Below, in pieces: positions 25,209-32,631 of a stretch of DNA of 64,000 nucleotides. The stretch lies in contig BMSW01000010.1 of NCBI GenBank assembly GCA_014649355.1, positions 124,001 to 188,000 of the forward strand. Direction: 5' to 3'. The stretch comes from Streptomyces althioticus (GTDB lineage Bacteria; Actinomycetota; Actinomycetes; Streptomycetales; Streptomycetaceae). The stretch's first letter is position 1; every line of letters starts with the position of its first letter. The notes under the pieces are model-generated. The model was not told where the DNA came from. It was given only the letters and a program-made list of their open reading frames with translations, and did not search any database. Made by a program: the position numbers and the translations under genes.

Positions 25209-26315
25209 ATGGCACATTCGACGGCACTGCCCGGAATCCACCCCCCGGACGATGACGAAATGCAGACAAAACCTCAGGGGGGCGGACGAAAAAGGGACTC
25301 AGGGAGTAGCTCGGGAAGAGGGAGCGATTTCTCCGAGTTGTCCCGGCGAATAGCCGATGCGGGTCTGCTGCGTCGCCGTCCGCTGTATTACTCGGTGCGT
25401 TTCACGGCCGTCGGCCTCGCCCTCGTCGGCAGCGTCGCCGCGTTCCTGATGCTCGGCGACAACTGGTCGCAGCTCTTCGTCGCCGCCGCGCTGGCCGTCG
25501 TGTTCGGGCAGCTCGGTCTTGCCGCACACGACCTGGCGCACCGCCAGGTGTTCTCGCGCCGGCGTCCCAGCGAGACCGGCGGTCTCGTGGTGGCTAACGT
25601 GCTGCTCGGCATGAGCTACGGCTGGTGGATGAACAAGCACACCCGCCATCACGCGAACCCGAATCACGAGAACAAGGACCCGGACGTCGCGCCCGACATC
25701 ATCGTCTGGTCACGCCGTCAGGCACGGCAGGCCAAGGGCCCTGCCCGGTTCATCGGGAAACACCAGGCGGCGCTTTTCTTCCCGCTGCTGACCCTCGAGG
25801 GCCTCAATCTGAGTTTCAGCAGTTTCCGGGCGCTGCGGAGCCCGTCGATGAAGCGGCCCGTACTGGAGGGCACTCTCCTCGTCGCGCATTTCGCCGTCTA
25901 TTTCGGCGGGATTTTCACACTCCTCTCCCCCGGCAAGGCGCTCGCGTTCGTCGCCGTCCATCAGGGGCTGTTCGGCCTGTACCTCGGTTCCGTGTTCGCG
26001 CCGAACCACAAGGGCATGCCGATGGTCGAGGAGGGGACCGAGCTGGACTTCCTGCGCCGCCAGGTGCTGACCTCCCGCAACGTGGACGGCGGTGCGCTGA
26101 CCGACGTGTTCATGGGCGGCCTCAACTACCAGATCGAGCACCATCTGTTCCCGAGCATGCCGACGCCGGCCCTGGCGAAGGCTCAGGTGATCACCGAGCG
26201 GTACTGCGCCGAGCTGGGCATCCCGTACTGCCGGTCGGGTCTCGTCGCCTCGCACCGCACGGCCCTGCGCCATCTGCGGAAGGTGGGCGCGCCCCTGCGC
26301 GAGGCCGGGCACTGA
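25209..26315 (+). CDS. Membrane fatty acid (acyl-lipid/acyl-CoA) desaturase
   Basis: 368 residues. Three histidine boxes are intact: HDLAH (107-111), HTRHH (144-148) and QIEHH (308-312), with NHKG between. The QIEHH form is that of front-end or delta-6-like desaturases (FA_desaturase family). Hydrophobic segments at about 65-105, 125-140 and 220-260 make it an integral membrane di-iron enzyme that needs an electron donor. The first 50 residues are polar and lower in GC than the rest. CATACT lies 6 bp before the ATG, so the message could be leaderless. It ends 3 bp from the convergent crcB gene. Confidence 0.92.
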   Translation: MAHSTALPGIHPPDDDEMQTKPQGGGRKRDSGSSSGRGSDFSELSRRIADAGLLRRRPLYYSVRFTAVGLALVGSVAAFLMLGDNWSQLFVAAALAVVFGQLGLAAHDLAHRQVFSRRRPSETGGLVVANVLLGMSYGWWMNKHTRHHANPNHENKDPDVAPDIIVWSRRQARQAKGPARFIGKHQAALFFPLLTLEGLNLSFSSFRALRSPSMKRPVLEGTLLVAHFAVYFGGIFTLLSPGKALAFVAVHQGLFGLYLGSVFAPNHKGMPMVEEGTELDFLRRQVLTSRNVDGGALTDVFMGGLNYQIEHHLFPSMPTPALAKAQVITERYCAELGIPYCRSGLVASHRTALRHLRKVGAPLREAGH

Positions 26316-26317
26316 CC

Positions 26318-26692
26318 CTACGGCCACACCGCCCCCGCCAGGGCGGCGCCCGCGAAGGCGGCGCCCAGGCCGGCCGCCGTGCTCGCGAGGACGTTGGCCG
26401 CCGCGTACCCGAGGGAGCCGCTCTCCGCCAGGCGGAGGGTCTCGTAGGAGAAGGTCGAGTAGGTGGTGAGGGCGCCGCAGAGGCCGGTGCCGAGCAGCAG
26501 GTGCAGCTCGGGCCCCCCGATGCCCGCGGCTGCCGCACCGGCGAGCAGGCCGAGGACCAGACTGCCGGCGACGTTGACGGTGAACGTCCCCCAGGGGAGG
26601 CCGGAGCGGGTCCGTGACTGCACGGCCCGGTCGGTGAGATACCGCAACGGCGCCCCCGCCATCGCGCCGAGCACCACGTACAGCCAGGTCAC
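26318..26692 (-). CDS. crcB: Fluoride efflux channel CrcB/Fluc, subunit 1
   Basis: 124 residues from GTG 26692. Four membrane helices; GTFTVNVAGSLVLGLL carries the conserved Asn and GTGLCGALTTYSTFSYET the central GxTTxSTF motif that lines the fluoride pore. Fluc channels are antiparallel dimers; organisms with two genes usually form heterodimers. It overlaps the DUF190 gene by 4 bp in the operon crcB-DUF190-crcB, as the distal gene. Confidence 0.95.
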   Translation of the reverse strand: MTWLYVVLGAMAGAPLRYLTDRAVQSRTRSGLPWGTFTVNVAGSLVLGLLAGAAAAGIGGPELHLLLGTGLCGALTTYSTFSYETLRLAESGSLGYAAANVLASTAAGLGAAFAGAALAGAVWP

Positions 26693-27054
26693 CCCCGACC
26701 CTCCCGCAGCGCGTCGTCGCCCTTCCCGGGCCTGGGGACGATCTCGCACCGTTCGAGAAACACCAGTCCCTCGGGGACGAGCGCGTCGACCTCCGGCAGG
26801 AAGGCCCGCACCCGTTCCTCGGTGTCGACGACGACGACCGCCACCGGCATGTCCTCGCTCAGCGACAGCAGCCGGGAGGTGTGCACGAGCGACGAGGCGC
26901 CGAAGCCCTCGATGCCGCGGAACACGCTGGCTCCGGCAAGGCCCGCCGCGTGCGCCCGGTGGACGATCTCCGAGTAGAGCGGCCGGTGACGGCAGGTGTC
27001 GCACTCGCCGACGAGCACGGTCAGGCGCAGCGCGCCGGTGGTCGGAGTGGTCAT
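26689..27054 (-). CDS. DUF190 PII-like protein between two crcB genes
   Basis: 121 residues. LRLTVLVGECDTCRHRPLYSEIVHRAHAAGLAGASVFRGIEGFGASSLVHTSRLLSLSEDMPVAVVVVDTEERVRAFLPEVDALVPEGLVFLERCEIV is the full DUF190 domain, which has a ferredoxin-like, PII-like fold. It overlaps both flanking crcB genes by 4 bp, so the three proteins are made together. DUF190 proteins are often found beside crcB and may sense a ligand to gate or regulate fluoride export. This role is inferred from context. Confidence 0.92.
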   Translation of the reverse strand: MTTPTTGALRLTVLVGECDTCRHRPLYSEIVHRAHAAGLAGASVFRGIEGFGASSLVHTSRLLSLSEDMPVAVVVVDTEERVRAFLPEVDALVPEGLVFLERCEIVPRPGKGDDALREGRG

Positions 27055-27494
27055 GGCTGCCTCCTGCTCAGCGCCCGGCGGGTGGCCGCGGTGGCCGCCC
27101 AGACGGCGGTCAGGGCCACGACGGGGGTGGCGGCCAGGTAGAGGAGCGCGGCGCCGTGCCGGCCGGCCTCGAACAGGCCGCGGACGTCCACCGCGTACGT
27201 GGAGAAGGTGGTGAAGCCTCCGAGGACGCCGCTGCCGAAGAACGGGCGGAGGAGGCGATGGGCGGTGCGCGCCTCGGCGACGATCACCATGAACGCGCCG
27301 ATCACGGCACAGCCGAGAACGTTGACCCAGAGGATCGTCCACGGGAAGGAACCGGCCGGCGTCGGCCACCACACGACGGCCGCGTACCGGGCCGCGGCTC
27401 CTACTCCGCCGCCTGCCGCGACCGCCGCGACGACGGGTGCCTGGGCCCGAACGGCGGAGCGGCCCCGGGATCGCCCGGTCTGCGCCGTCGTCAT
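27051..27494 (-). CDS. crcB: Fluoride efflux channel CrcB/Fluc, subunit 2
   Basis: 147 residues from ATG 27494 (the frame is open to 27545). A 25-residue basic N-terminal extension precedes four helices; ILWVNVLGCAVIGAFM holds the conserved Asn and GSGVLGGFTTFSTYAVD the pore motif. It is the first gene of the fluoride operon. I looked upstream for the fluoride riboswitch and saw no GGNGAUGG-type core. The preceding 47 bp separate it from a small HTH gene on the same strand. Confidence 0.94.
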   Translation of the reverse strand: MTTAQTGRSRGRSAVRAQAPVVAAVAAGGGVGAAARYAAVVWWPTPAGSFPWTILWVNVLGCAVIGAFMVIVAEARTAHRLLRPFFGSGVLGGFTTFSTYAVDVRGLFEAGRHGAALLYLAATPVVALTAVWAATAATRRALSRRQP

Positions 27495-27541
27495 GGCCGT
27501 AGCTCTCCTGTTCGCACGGGACCAGCTTAGTCCGGCCGGGG

Positions 27542-27799
27542 TCACCAGCCTTTCTCGAACAGCTGGGTCACCTCGGCGAGGCGGATCTCGTCACGGCGGT
27601 AGCGGAGGCCGTCGTCCTGGCCGGTGGGGCGGAGCAGGCCGAGGGCGGTGAGCAGCCGGAGGTGGGTGCGGGCGGCGGGGAGGGGCACGCCGAGGCGGGC
27701 GGCGACGTCGTCCGCGGTGAGGCCGCGTCCGGCGGTGTCCGGTTCGGCCAGCCAGGCGAGGATGCGCAGTCGTGTCCCGTCGGCGGGATTCGTCAGCAT
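27542..27799 (-). CDS. Small winged-helix (ArsR-like) transcriptional regulator
   Basis: 85 residues from ATG 27799, with GGAGGTAGG upstream. MLTNPADGTRLRILAWLAEPDTAGRGLTADDVAARLGVPLPAARTHLRLLTALGLLRPTGQDDGLRYRRDEIRLAEVTQLFEKGW has the winged-helix order helix-turn-helix then wing (LRYRRDEI). It has no metal-binding Cys and no effector domain. It is 47 bp upstream of the crcB operon on the same strand, so it may control or be co-transcribed with fluoride export. Function uncertain. Confidence 0.7.
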   Translation of the reverse strand: MLTNPADGTRLRILAWLAEPDTAGRGLTADDVAARLGVPLPAARTHLRLLTALGLLRPTGQDDGLRYRRDEIRLAEVTQLFEKGW

Positions 27800-27902
27800 G
27801 TCGTCCACCTACCTCCGCGCCGGGCTTCCTCGTCTCCGGCGCCCTCCCACTGTGCCGCGCCCGGGGTGCTCGTGTCCCGTACTGCGGGCAGCTTGTCCGG
27901 AG

Positions 27903-28140
27903 TCAACGCCCTTGCGCGGCAAGGCGGTTGAACAGCGAAACGGTGCTCGGGGGCCGCCCCCGGTGGCCGAACCACTCCATGGCGGGCAGGGCGCGGTCGT
28001 CGTGGTCGAACAGCGCCTGCTTCTCCCAGCCGTTGCCGGAGGACGGGTCGGCCGGGTCCCTGCCGTTGCCGTCACGGGCATTCCAGGTGGCCTCCCAGCC
28101 GCTGGACACCCCGGGCGGGGCGGCGCGGCCGGCCGGCTAC
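27903..28140 (-). pseudogene. C-terminal remnant of a GH53 endo-beta-1,4-galactanase
   Basis: On the minus strand about 75 codons downstream of an in-frame TAG (about 28140) read WEATWNARDGNGRDPADP, then NGWEKQALFDHDDRALPAM and EWFGHRG. This is the C-terminal signature of bacterial arabinogalactan endo-galactanases (usual form GNGWENQALFDFDxRALPA). Signal peptide, TIM barrel and both catalytic Glu are missing. The remnant abuts a LacI remnant on the other strand, and both N-terminal parts appear lost in one deletion. Confidence 0.7.
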
Positions 28141-28199
28141 CGGGAGGTGCACCCGGAGGCTGGCGTCGCGGAGGACGAAGGAGGATCGTCTCCGGTGAG

Positions 28200-28365
28200 A
28201 CGACAGCCCCGCGACCGTCGCGTGAGCCCCGCGCCGACCACGATCCGCCAGCCCTGGGACCGCATCGGCGCCGCGATGGTGCGGGTGCTGCCGGCGCAGA
28301 TCGGCGGGGAGGAGACGGCGGCGGTGATCCTGCCGACGGAGTCGGTGAAACGGGCGTCGGCCTGA
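28200..28365 (+). pseudogene. C-terminal remnant of a LacI family regulator
   Basis: The plus-strand frame ending at the TGA 28363-28365 reads APTTIRQPWDRIGAAMVRV, then GGEETAAVILPTESVKRASA. This is the end of LacI/GalR regulators (TTVRQP...IG..A...L......VILPTELVVRxS). The HTH and most of the sugar-binding domain are absent. With the GH53 remnant it looks like the two outer ends of a former divergent galactan-utilisation pair. Confidence 0.7.
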
Positions 28366-28412
28366 CCCCGCCAGGAGTTCATTGAATTTCGAACAAATGT
28401 TACGGTTCCCGT

Positions 28413-28802
28413 ATGGCAGGGACGACCGACGAGGCGCGGCTCGAGGAACGGTGGCGTGACATCCTCGCCGTGCACGCCCGCACCCAGGGCGAGATCGACC
28501 GCGCCCTGCACCCCTACGGCCTGGGCGCCTCCGACTTCGAGGTGCTCCACCTGCTCGCGACCGCCACTCCCCCGAGCGGCGAGCAGTGCCGGGTGCAGAA
28601 TCTGGTCGGCCGGCTGCATCTGAGCCAGAGCGCGCTGTCGCGGCTGATCGCCCGTCTGGAGAAGAACGGCCTGGTCGAGCGCAGCACGTGTCCGACGGAC
28701 CGGCGCGGCGTCTACGTGCAGCTCACCGCCCGCGGCCGCGAGCTGCACGCCGAGACCCTCCCCGTCCAGCGCGCCGCCCTGGCCCGGGCGCTCGGGGACT
28801 GA
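28413..28802 (+). CDS. MarR family transcriptional regulator
   Basis: 129 residues. The winged helix at about 35-100 includes LGASDFEVLHLLATATPP, CRVQNLVGRLHLSQSALSRLIARLEKNGLVERSTCPTDRRGVYVQLTARG, with the D-R-R-G wing tip. Cys near residues 55 and 92 could be redox sensors, which would suit the SoxR-type neighbour. TACGGT at 28401-28406 lies 6 bp before the ATG with no Shine-Dalgarno, suggesting a leaderless start. The AT-rich TTGAATTTCGAACAA at 28382-28396 may hold its operator. Confidence 0.9.
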   Translation: MAGTTDEARLEERWRDILAVHARTQGEIDRALHPYGLGASDFEVLHLLATATPPSGEQCRVQNLVGRLHLSQSALSRLIARLEKNGLVERSTCPTDRRGVYVQLTARGRELHAETLPVQRAALARALGD

Positions 28803-28829
28803 GCCGGGCCCTCGCCGCGGCATAGCCGC

Positions 28830-28860
28830 TTGACCTCAAGCGCGCTTGAGGACGCAGCCT
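28830..28860 (+). promoter_or_regulatory. SoxR box in a MerR-type promoter of the SnoaL-like gene
   Basis: CCTCAAGCGCGCTTGAGG (28834-28851) is a perfect 18-bp palindrome that matches the SoxR operator (CCTCAAG-N4-CTTGAGG). The -35 TTGACC (28830-28835) overlaps it exactly as in the soxS promoter. A 19-bp spacer, typical of MerR-family activation, leads to a weak -10 CAGCCT (28855-28860), placing transcription start at the ATG 28867. Redox-active metabolites are the expected inducers. Confidence 0.8.
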
Positions 28861-28866
28861 GCGGCC

Positions 28867-30015
28867 ATGGACACCGACGAGATGCGACGGCAGGTGCAGG
28901 TCCTGAGCGACCGCGCCGCCGTGACCGACCTGATCAGCCGCTATCTGCGCTCCCTGGACGAGGCGGTCTTCGACGAGGAGTGGGCGCGGGCCTTCCACAC
29001 CGAGGACGTCGTCGCGGAGATGCCCATCGGCACCGTCCGCGGGCGCGCCGCGGTGCTGGAGCGGGTCCGGCGCGGGATGGCGCTGTTCGACCGGACCGTG
29101 CACCTGTCCGCCGACGACGTCGTGGAGATCGACGGCGACCGGGCCACCGTGCGGGGCGCCCAGCTGAGCACCCATGTGCTCGCGGACGGCACGGATGGGG
29201 TGTTCGTCTCCGCCGGGCACACCGAGACCGAGCTGGTCAGGACGGCGGAGGGCTGGCGGATCGCCGCGACGGCCCTGCGGGTGGTGTGGAACCGGGGCAC
29301 CCCTCCGCGCCTGCCGGACGACATGGCCCCGGCCCACGCCGCCTGGGAACGACGAAGGCCCCGGTCCTCCGGCTCGGTGCGAGCGAGACGGACCGGGGCC
29401 CGGGCGCCGGGGCGCTCAGGGGCGGGCCAGCAGGGTGCGGACCCCCTCCGAGGTAAGGGTCAGGCGGTGCTCGGAGCTGCCGTCGATGGTGAGGGACAGG
29501 TCGTCGGCCGGCCACTGCGCGGCGAGGGCGCCGAGCGGGACCAGGCGGTAGCGGGAGACGAACGGGAGCAGCCCGGCCATCTCCAGTTCGGAGGTGAACA
29601 CGGGCACCACCTGGGTGCCTCCCGGCTGCTCCAGCACGGGCAGCGCGACGGCGCCGGGGTCGGCGGCCTCCTCGTCGCCCGCGTCGTCGGGGACCGGGAT
29701 CAGGACGTCGCTGTCGGCCAGGGCGTCCAGAGCCGCCGTGTCCTCGGTGTTCTCCGACAGTGCGTCCAGGGCCCGCTGCGCGGGCGTGGGGGCGTTGTTC
29801 TCGTGCGCGGGTGTTTCCATGACGAATTCCCTGGTAGCGGCGGTTGTCGGCCCGCCCGGATCCCGCTCGGGCCCGGGCACAGTAGGGGACGCGTACCCGT
29901 TCGCATGTCGCGCAACCCTGCGAGCCGCGCGCCCTCCCGCACGGCCCGCCGAGCCTCTTCGCACGTCGGTGGCGGACCCCCTCCGACCCCTCCGAGCGGC
30001 ATGGCTATCATATGA
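28867..30015 (+). CDS. SnoaL-like/NTF2-fold protein with a probable stop-loss extension
   Basis: From ATG 28867, residues 1-165 are a normal SnoaL-like domain: ALSDRAAVTDLISRYLRSLDEAVFDEEWARAFHTEDVVAEMPIG, then GHTETELVRTAEGWRIAATALRVVWNRGTPP. Family members end about here, and a strong terminator hairpin lies at 29357-29400. The frame has no stop until 30015, running through the hairpin and antisense to the whole SseB-like gene. The 382-residue prediction therefore has about 215 low-complexity, non-homologous residues. Either the stop codon was lost or the last codons are shifted. It is under a SoxR box, so a role in redox or xenobiotic response is likely. Confidence 0.75.
   Translation: MDTDEMRRQVQVLSDRAAVTDLISRYLRSLDEAVFDEEWARAFHTEDVVAEMPIGTVRGRAAVLERVRRGMALFDRTVHLSADDVVEIDGDRATVRGAQLSTHVLADGTDGVFVSAGHTETELVRTAEGWRIAATALRVVWNRGTPPRLPDDMAPAHAAWERRRPRSSGSVRARRTGARAPGRSGAGQQGADPLRGKGQAVLGAAVDGEGQVVGRPLRGEGAERDQAVAGDEREQPGHLQFGGEHGHHLGASRLLQHGQRDGAGVGGLLVARVVGDRDQDVAVGQGVQSRRVLGVLRQCVQGPLRGRGGVVLVRGCFHDEFPGSGGCRPARIPLGPGHSRGRVPVRMSRNPASRAPSRTARRASSHVGGGPPPTPPSGMAII
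29357..29400. terminator. Hairpin between SnoaL-like and SseB-like genes
   Basis: GGCCCCGGTCC (29357-29367) pairs perfectly with GGACCGGGGCC (29390-29400) around 22 nt. It lies 16 bp before the SseB-like stop and within the extended SnoaL-like frame, so it probably ends both convergent transcripts. Confidence 0.75.
29416..29820 (-). CDS. SseB family N-terminal domain protein
   Basis: 134 residues, with AGGGAA before the ATG at 29820. The first 35 residues are Ala/Glu-rich (TPAQRALDALSENTEDTAALDALADSDVLIPVPDD). The core ALPVLEQPGGTQVVPVFTSELEMAGLLPFV...VPLGALAAQWPADDLSLTIDGSSEHRLTLTSEGVRTLL matches the SseB N-terminal domain found in many Streptomyces proteins, whose function is not defined. 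It is cytoplasmic, convergent to the SnoaL-like gene and divergent from gap. Confidence 0.8.
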   Translation of the reverse strand: METPAHENNAPTPAQRALDALSENTEDTAALDALADSDVLIPVPDDAGDEEAADPGAVALPVLEQPGGTQVVPVFTSELEMAGLLPFVSRYRLVPLGALAAQWPADDLSLTIDGSSEHRLTLTSEGVRTLLARP

Positions 30016-30042
30016 GCACCCTCTAGCTCGAAAGATGATGCT

Positions 30043-31488
30043 GTGACTGTCAACGAAGACTCGTTCACCAACTGGAAGCACCGCGAGGAGATCGCGGAGT
30101 CGATGATCCCGATCATCGGGAAGCTGCACCGGGAGCGGGACGTCACCGTCCTGCTGCACAGCCGCTCCCTGGTGAACAAGTCGGTGGTCAGCATCCTCAA
30201 GACGCACCGCTTCGCCCGGCAGATCGCCGGCGAGGAGCTCTCCGTCACCGAGACCCTGCCGTTCCTCGAGGCGCTCACCGCGCTGGACCTCGGCCCCTCG
30301 CAGATCGACATCGGCCTGCTCGCGGAGGCCTACCGCGCGGACGACCAGGGCAAGTCCGTCGCCGAGTTCACCGCCGAGGCCGTCGCCGGCGCCACCGGCG
30401 CGAACAAGATCGAGCGCCGTGAGCCCCGCGACGTCGTCCTCTACGGCTTCGGCCGCATCGGCCGCCTCCTCGCCCGTCTGCTGATCGAGAAGTCCGGCTC
30501 CGGCAACGGCCTGCGGCTGCGCGCGATCGTCGTGCGCCGCGGCGGCGAGCAGGACATCGTCAAGCGCGCCTCGCTGCTGCGCCGCGACTCGGTGCACGGC
30601 CAGTTCCAGGGCACGATCACCGTCGACGAGGCGAACAGCACCATCGTCGCCAACGGCAACGTCATCAAGGTCATCTACGCCAACGACCCGACCGAGATCG
30701 ACTACACCGCGTACGGCATCGACAACGCCATCCTGATCGACAACACCGGCAAGTGGCGCGACCGGGAGGGCCTCTCGCAGCACCTGCGTCCCGGCGTCGA
30801 CAAGGTGGTGCTGACCGCGCCCGGCAAGGGCGACGTGCCGAACATCGTGCACGGCGTCAACCACGACACCCTCAAGCCGGACGAGCGCATCATGTCCTGC
30901 GCGTCCTGCACCACCAACGCGATCGTGCCGCCGCTGAAGGCGATGGCGGACGAGTACGGCGTGCTGCGCGGCCACGTGGAGACCGTCCACTCGTTCACCA
31001 ACGACCAGAACCTGCTGGACAACTACCACAAGTCCGAGCGCCGCGGCCGGTCCGCGCCGCTCAACATGGTGATCACCGAGACGGGTGCCGCGTCGGCCGT
31101 CGCGAAGGCGCTGCCCGACCTGAAGGCCCCGATCACGGGCAGCTCCATCCGCGTGCCGGTGCCGGACGTGTCGATCGCCATCCTCAACCTCCAGCTGGGC
31201 CGCGCCACCAACCGCGACGAGGTCCTCGACTACCTGCGCAACGTGTCGCTGACCTCCCCGCTGAAGCGCCAGATCGACTTCATCAGCGCCCCGGACGCGG
31301 TCTCCAGCGACTTCGTCGGATCGCGGCACGCCTCGATCGTCGACGCCGGCGCCCTGAAGGTCGACGGCGACAACGCGATCCTCTACCTCTGGTACGACAA
31401 CGAGTTCGGCTACTCGTGCCAGGTCGTCCGCGTCGTCCAGTACGTGTCCGGCGTGGAGTACCCGACGTACCCGGCCCCCGCGGTCTGA
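30043..31488 (+). CDS. gap: Glyceraldehyde-3-phosphate dehydrogenase, long form
   Basis: 481 residues from GTG 30043. A helical N-terminal extension of about 125 residues (KHREEIAESMIPIIGKLHRERDVTVLLHSRSLVNK...) precedes the Rossmann domain (VVLYGFGRIGRLLARLLIEK). The catalytic Cys289 lies in SCASCTTNA, and the C-terminal domain ends with YLWYDNEFGYSCQVVRVVQYV. Most bacterial GAPDHs are about 335 residues; this extended form is known from actinobacteria and some other bacteria and may be the gluconeogenic or NADP-linked enzyme. The 222-bp upstream gap contains an AT-rich stretch near 30002-30015 that probably holds the promoter. Confidence 0.95.
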   Translation: MTVNEDSFTNWKHREEIAESMIPIIGKLHRERDVTVLLHSRSLVNKSVVSILKTHRFARQIAGEELSVTETLPFLEALTALDLGPSQIDIGLLAEAYRADDQGKSVAEFTAEAVAGATGANKIERREPRDVVLYGFGRIGRLLARLLIEKSGSGNGLRLRAIVVRRGGEQDIVKRASLLRRDSVHGQFQGTITVDEANSTIVANGNVIKVIYANDPTEIDYTAYGIDNAILIDNTGKWRDREGLSQHLRPGVDKVVLTAPGKGDVPNIVHGVNHDTLKPDERIMSCASCTTNAIVPPLKAMADEYGVLRGHVETVHSFTNDQNLLDNYHKSERRGRSAPLNMVITETGAASAVAKALPDLKAPITGSSIRVPVPDVSIAILNLQLGRATNRDEVLDYLRNVSLTSPLKRQIDFISAPDAVSSDFVGSRHASIVDAGALKVDGDNAILYLWYDNEFGYSCQVVRVVQYVSGVEYPTYPAPAV

Positions 31489-31512
31489 GCCACGTCACGC
31501 ACCACGACGGGC

Positions 31513-31546
31513 GGGGCGGGGCCGGCGAGTTGTCCGGCCCCGCCCC
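31513..31546. terminator. Hairpin terminator after gap
   Basis: GGGGCGGGGCCGG (31513-31525) and CCGGCCCCGCCCC (31534-31546): perfect 13-bp stem, 8-nt loop, 25 bp past the stop. Confidence 0.85.
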
Positions 31547-31603
31547 GGTCTGCCCGGCTGACCGGCGGTAAGGGCCAGATCGATAACGATCACCCCGTAC
31601 CGG

Positions 31604-31631
31604 TTGAACGGGCCGATCCGCTTCCTAGTCT
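31604..31631 (+). promoter_or_regulatory. Vegetative-type promoter that would give a leaderless mRNA
   Basis: TTGAAC (31604-31609), a 16-bp spacer and TAGTCT (31626-31631), with 6 bp to the ATG at 31638. Transcription would begin at the A of the start codon. No Shine-Dalgarno sequence is present. Confidence 0.6.
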
Positions 31632-31637
31632 TCGCAC

Positions 31638-32603
31638 ATGCCCCTCTTCAGTACGCGCCCCAACCGACGCCCCCGTATGTCCCGCTCCCTGGGAGACACC
31701 CAACTGGCCAAAGTCCTGGGCAAGTTGAGCAAGCGGGGCAGCGGGAAGGCCGCGGACGCGGAGCTGATCGCCGAACTGCTGGACGAGACCGGGGACGACT
31801 GGGACCTGCGCGGACACCGGGTGTCCGTGCTGGCCGGGGCCGCCTCCGGCACCGGCATCGCCGAGACCTGGCTGGAGCGCGACCCGGACGACGCGGACGC
31901 GCTGGTGTTCCACTCCTGGACCACCCTGGTGCGCGCCCTGGAGGAACGGCGCCTCGACGACACCGACACGCTGATCACCCGGTGCCACCGGGCCGCCGAG
32001 CTGTCGCCGGAGGACCCCCTGCCGTGGGTGGTCCTGCTCGGCACCGCGCGCGTCGTCCGCTTCGACCACAAGGACGTCGACGCCCTGTGGCGGCAGGCCA
32101 CCGACCGCGACCCCTGGAACCGCGAGGCGTTCCTGCAGATGCTCGCCCTGCTGTCGCCCGAGGAGGGCGGCTCCAGCGCCTCGGTGCTGGACTTCGTCGA
32201 CGCCGTCCGCACCCGCATCCCGGCCAACGCCCCGTGCGCCGCCGTCGAACTCACCGCCGCCGTACGGCAGTACCAGGGCCTGCTCGCACAGGGCGGGATG
32301 CGGGCGATGACCGCGGGCCAGCTCTTCGAGAGCGGACATCTGGCGGCGGCGCTGCACCAGGCCGCCGCGCTGTGGCCGAAGCCGGGGTTCTTCCAGCACG
32401 CGGCGGCGCCCGCCGACCTCAACGTCCTGGCGTACGCGCTGTGCGCGGCCGGCCGCGCGGCGGACGCCCACCCGGTGTTCCAGGCGCTCCAGGGCACGGT
32501 CACCCCGTGGCCCTGGGACGTCGACGGGCCGGCGGTCCAGCGGTACGAGCAGCACATGGCGAAGGCCGAGCGCGGCCGCCAGGGCGGCATCGGCGGCGGG
32601 TGA
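31638..32603 (+). CDS. Hypothetical TPR-like helical repeat protein
   Basis: 321 residues, predicted helical throughout. Residues about 60-210 carry helix pairs with TPR-like spacing (LVFHSWTTLVRALEERRLDDTDTLITRCHRAAELSPEDPLPWVVLLGTARV...ALWRQATDRDPWNREAFLQMLALLSPEEGG), and a second helical part (ALHQAAALWPKPGFFQHAAAPADLNVLAYALCAAGRAADAHPVFQAL) lies near the end. It has no signal, membrane segment or enzyme motif. It sits between gap and the spore-pigment hydroxylase, convergent to the latter with 28 bp between stops. I do not recognise a family name; a scaffold role is possible. The start is supported by the promoter position. Confidence 0.75.
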   Translation: MPLFSTRPNRRPRMSRSLGDTQLAKVLGKLSKRGSGKAADAELIAELLDETGDDWDLRGHRVSVLAGAASGTGIAETWLERDPDDADALVFHSWTTLVRALEERRLDDTDTLITRCHRAAELSPEDPLPWVVLLGTARVVRFDHKDVDALWRQATDRDPWNREAFLQMLALLSPEEGGSSASVLDFVDAVRTRIPANAPCAAVELTAAVRQYQGLLAQGGMRAMTAGQLFESGHLAAALHQAAALWPKPGFFQHAAAPADLNVLAYALCAAGRAADAHPVFQALQGTVTPWPWDVDGPAVQRYEQHMAKAERGRQGGIGGG

Positions 32604-32631
32604 CCCGCAGCGCCCCGGCGGCCTCGGTCGC

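Noticed and set aside
27495..27541. Fluoride riboswitch before crcB
   Set aside because: The 47-bp leader lacks the conserved GGNGAUGG and pseudoknot elements that I would expect, and there is little room for the full motif.
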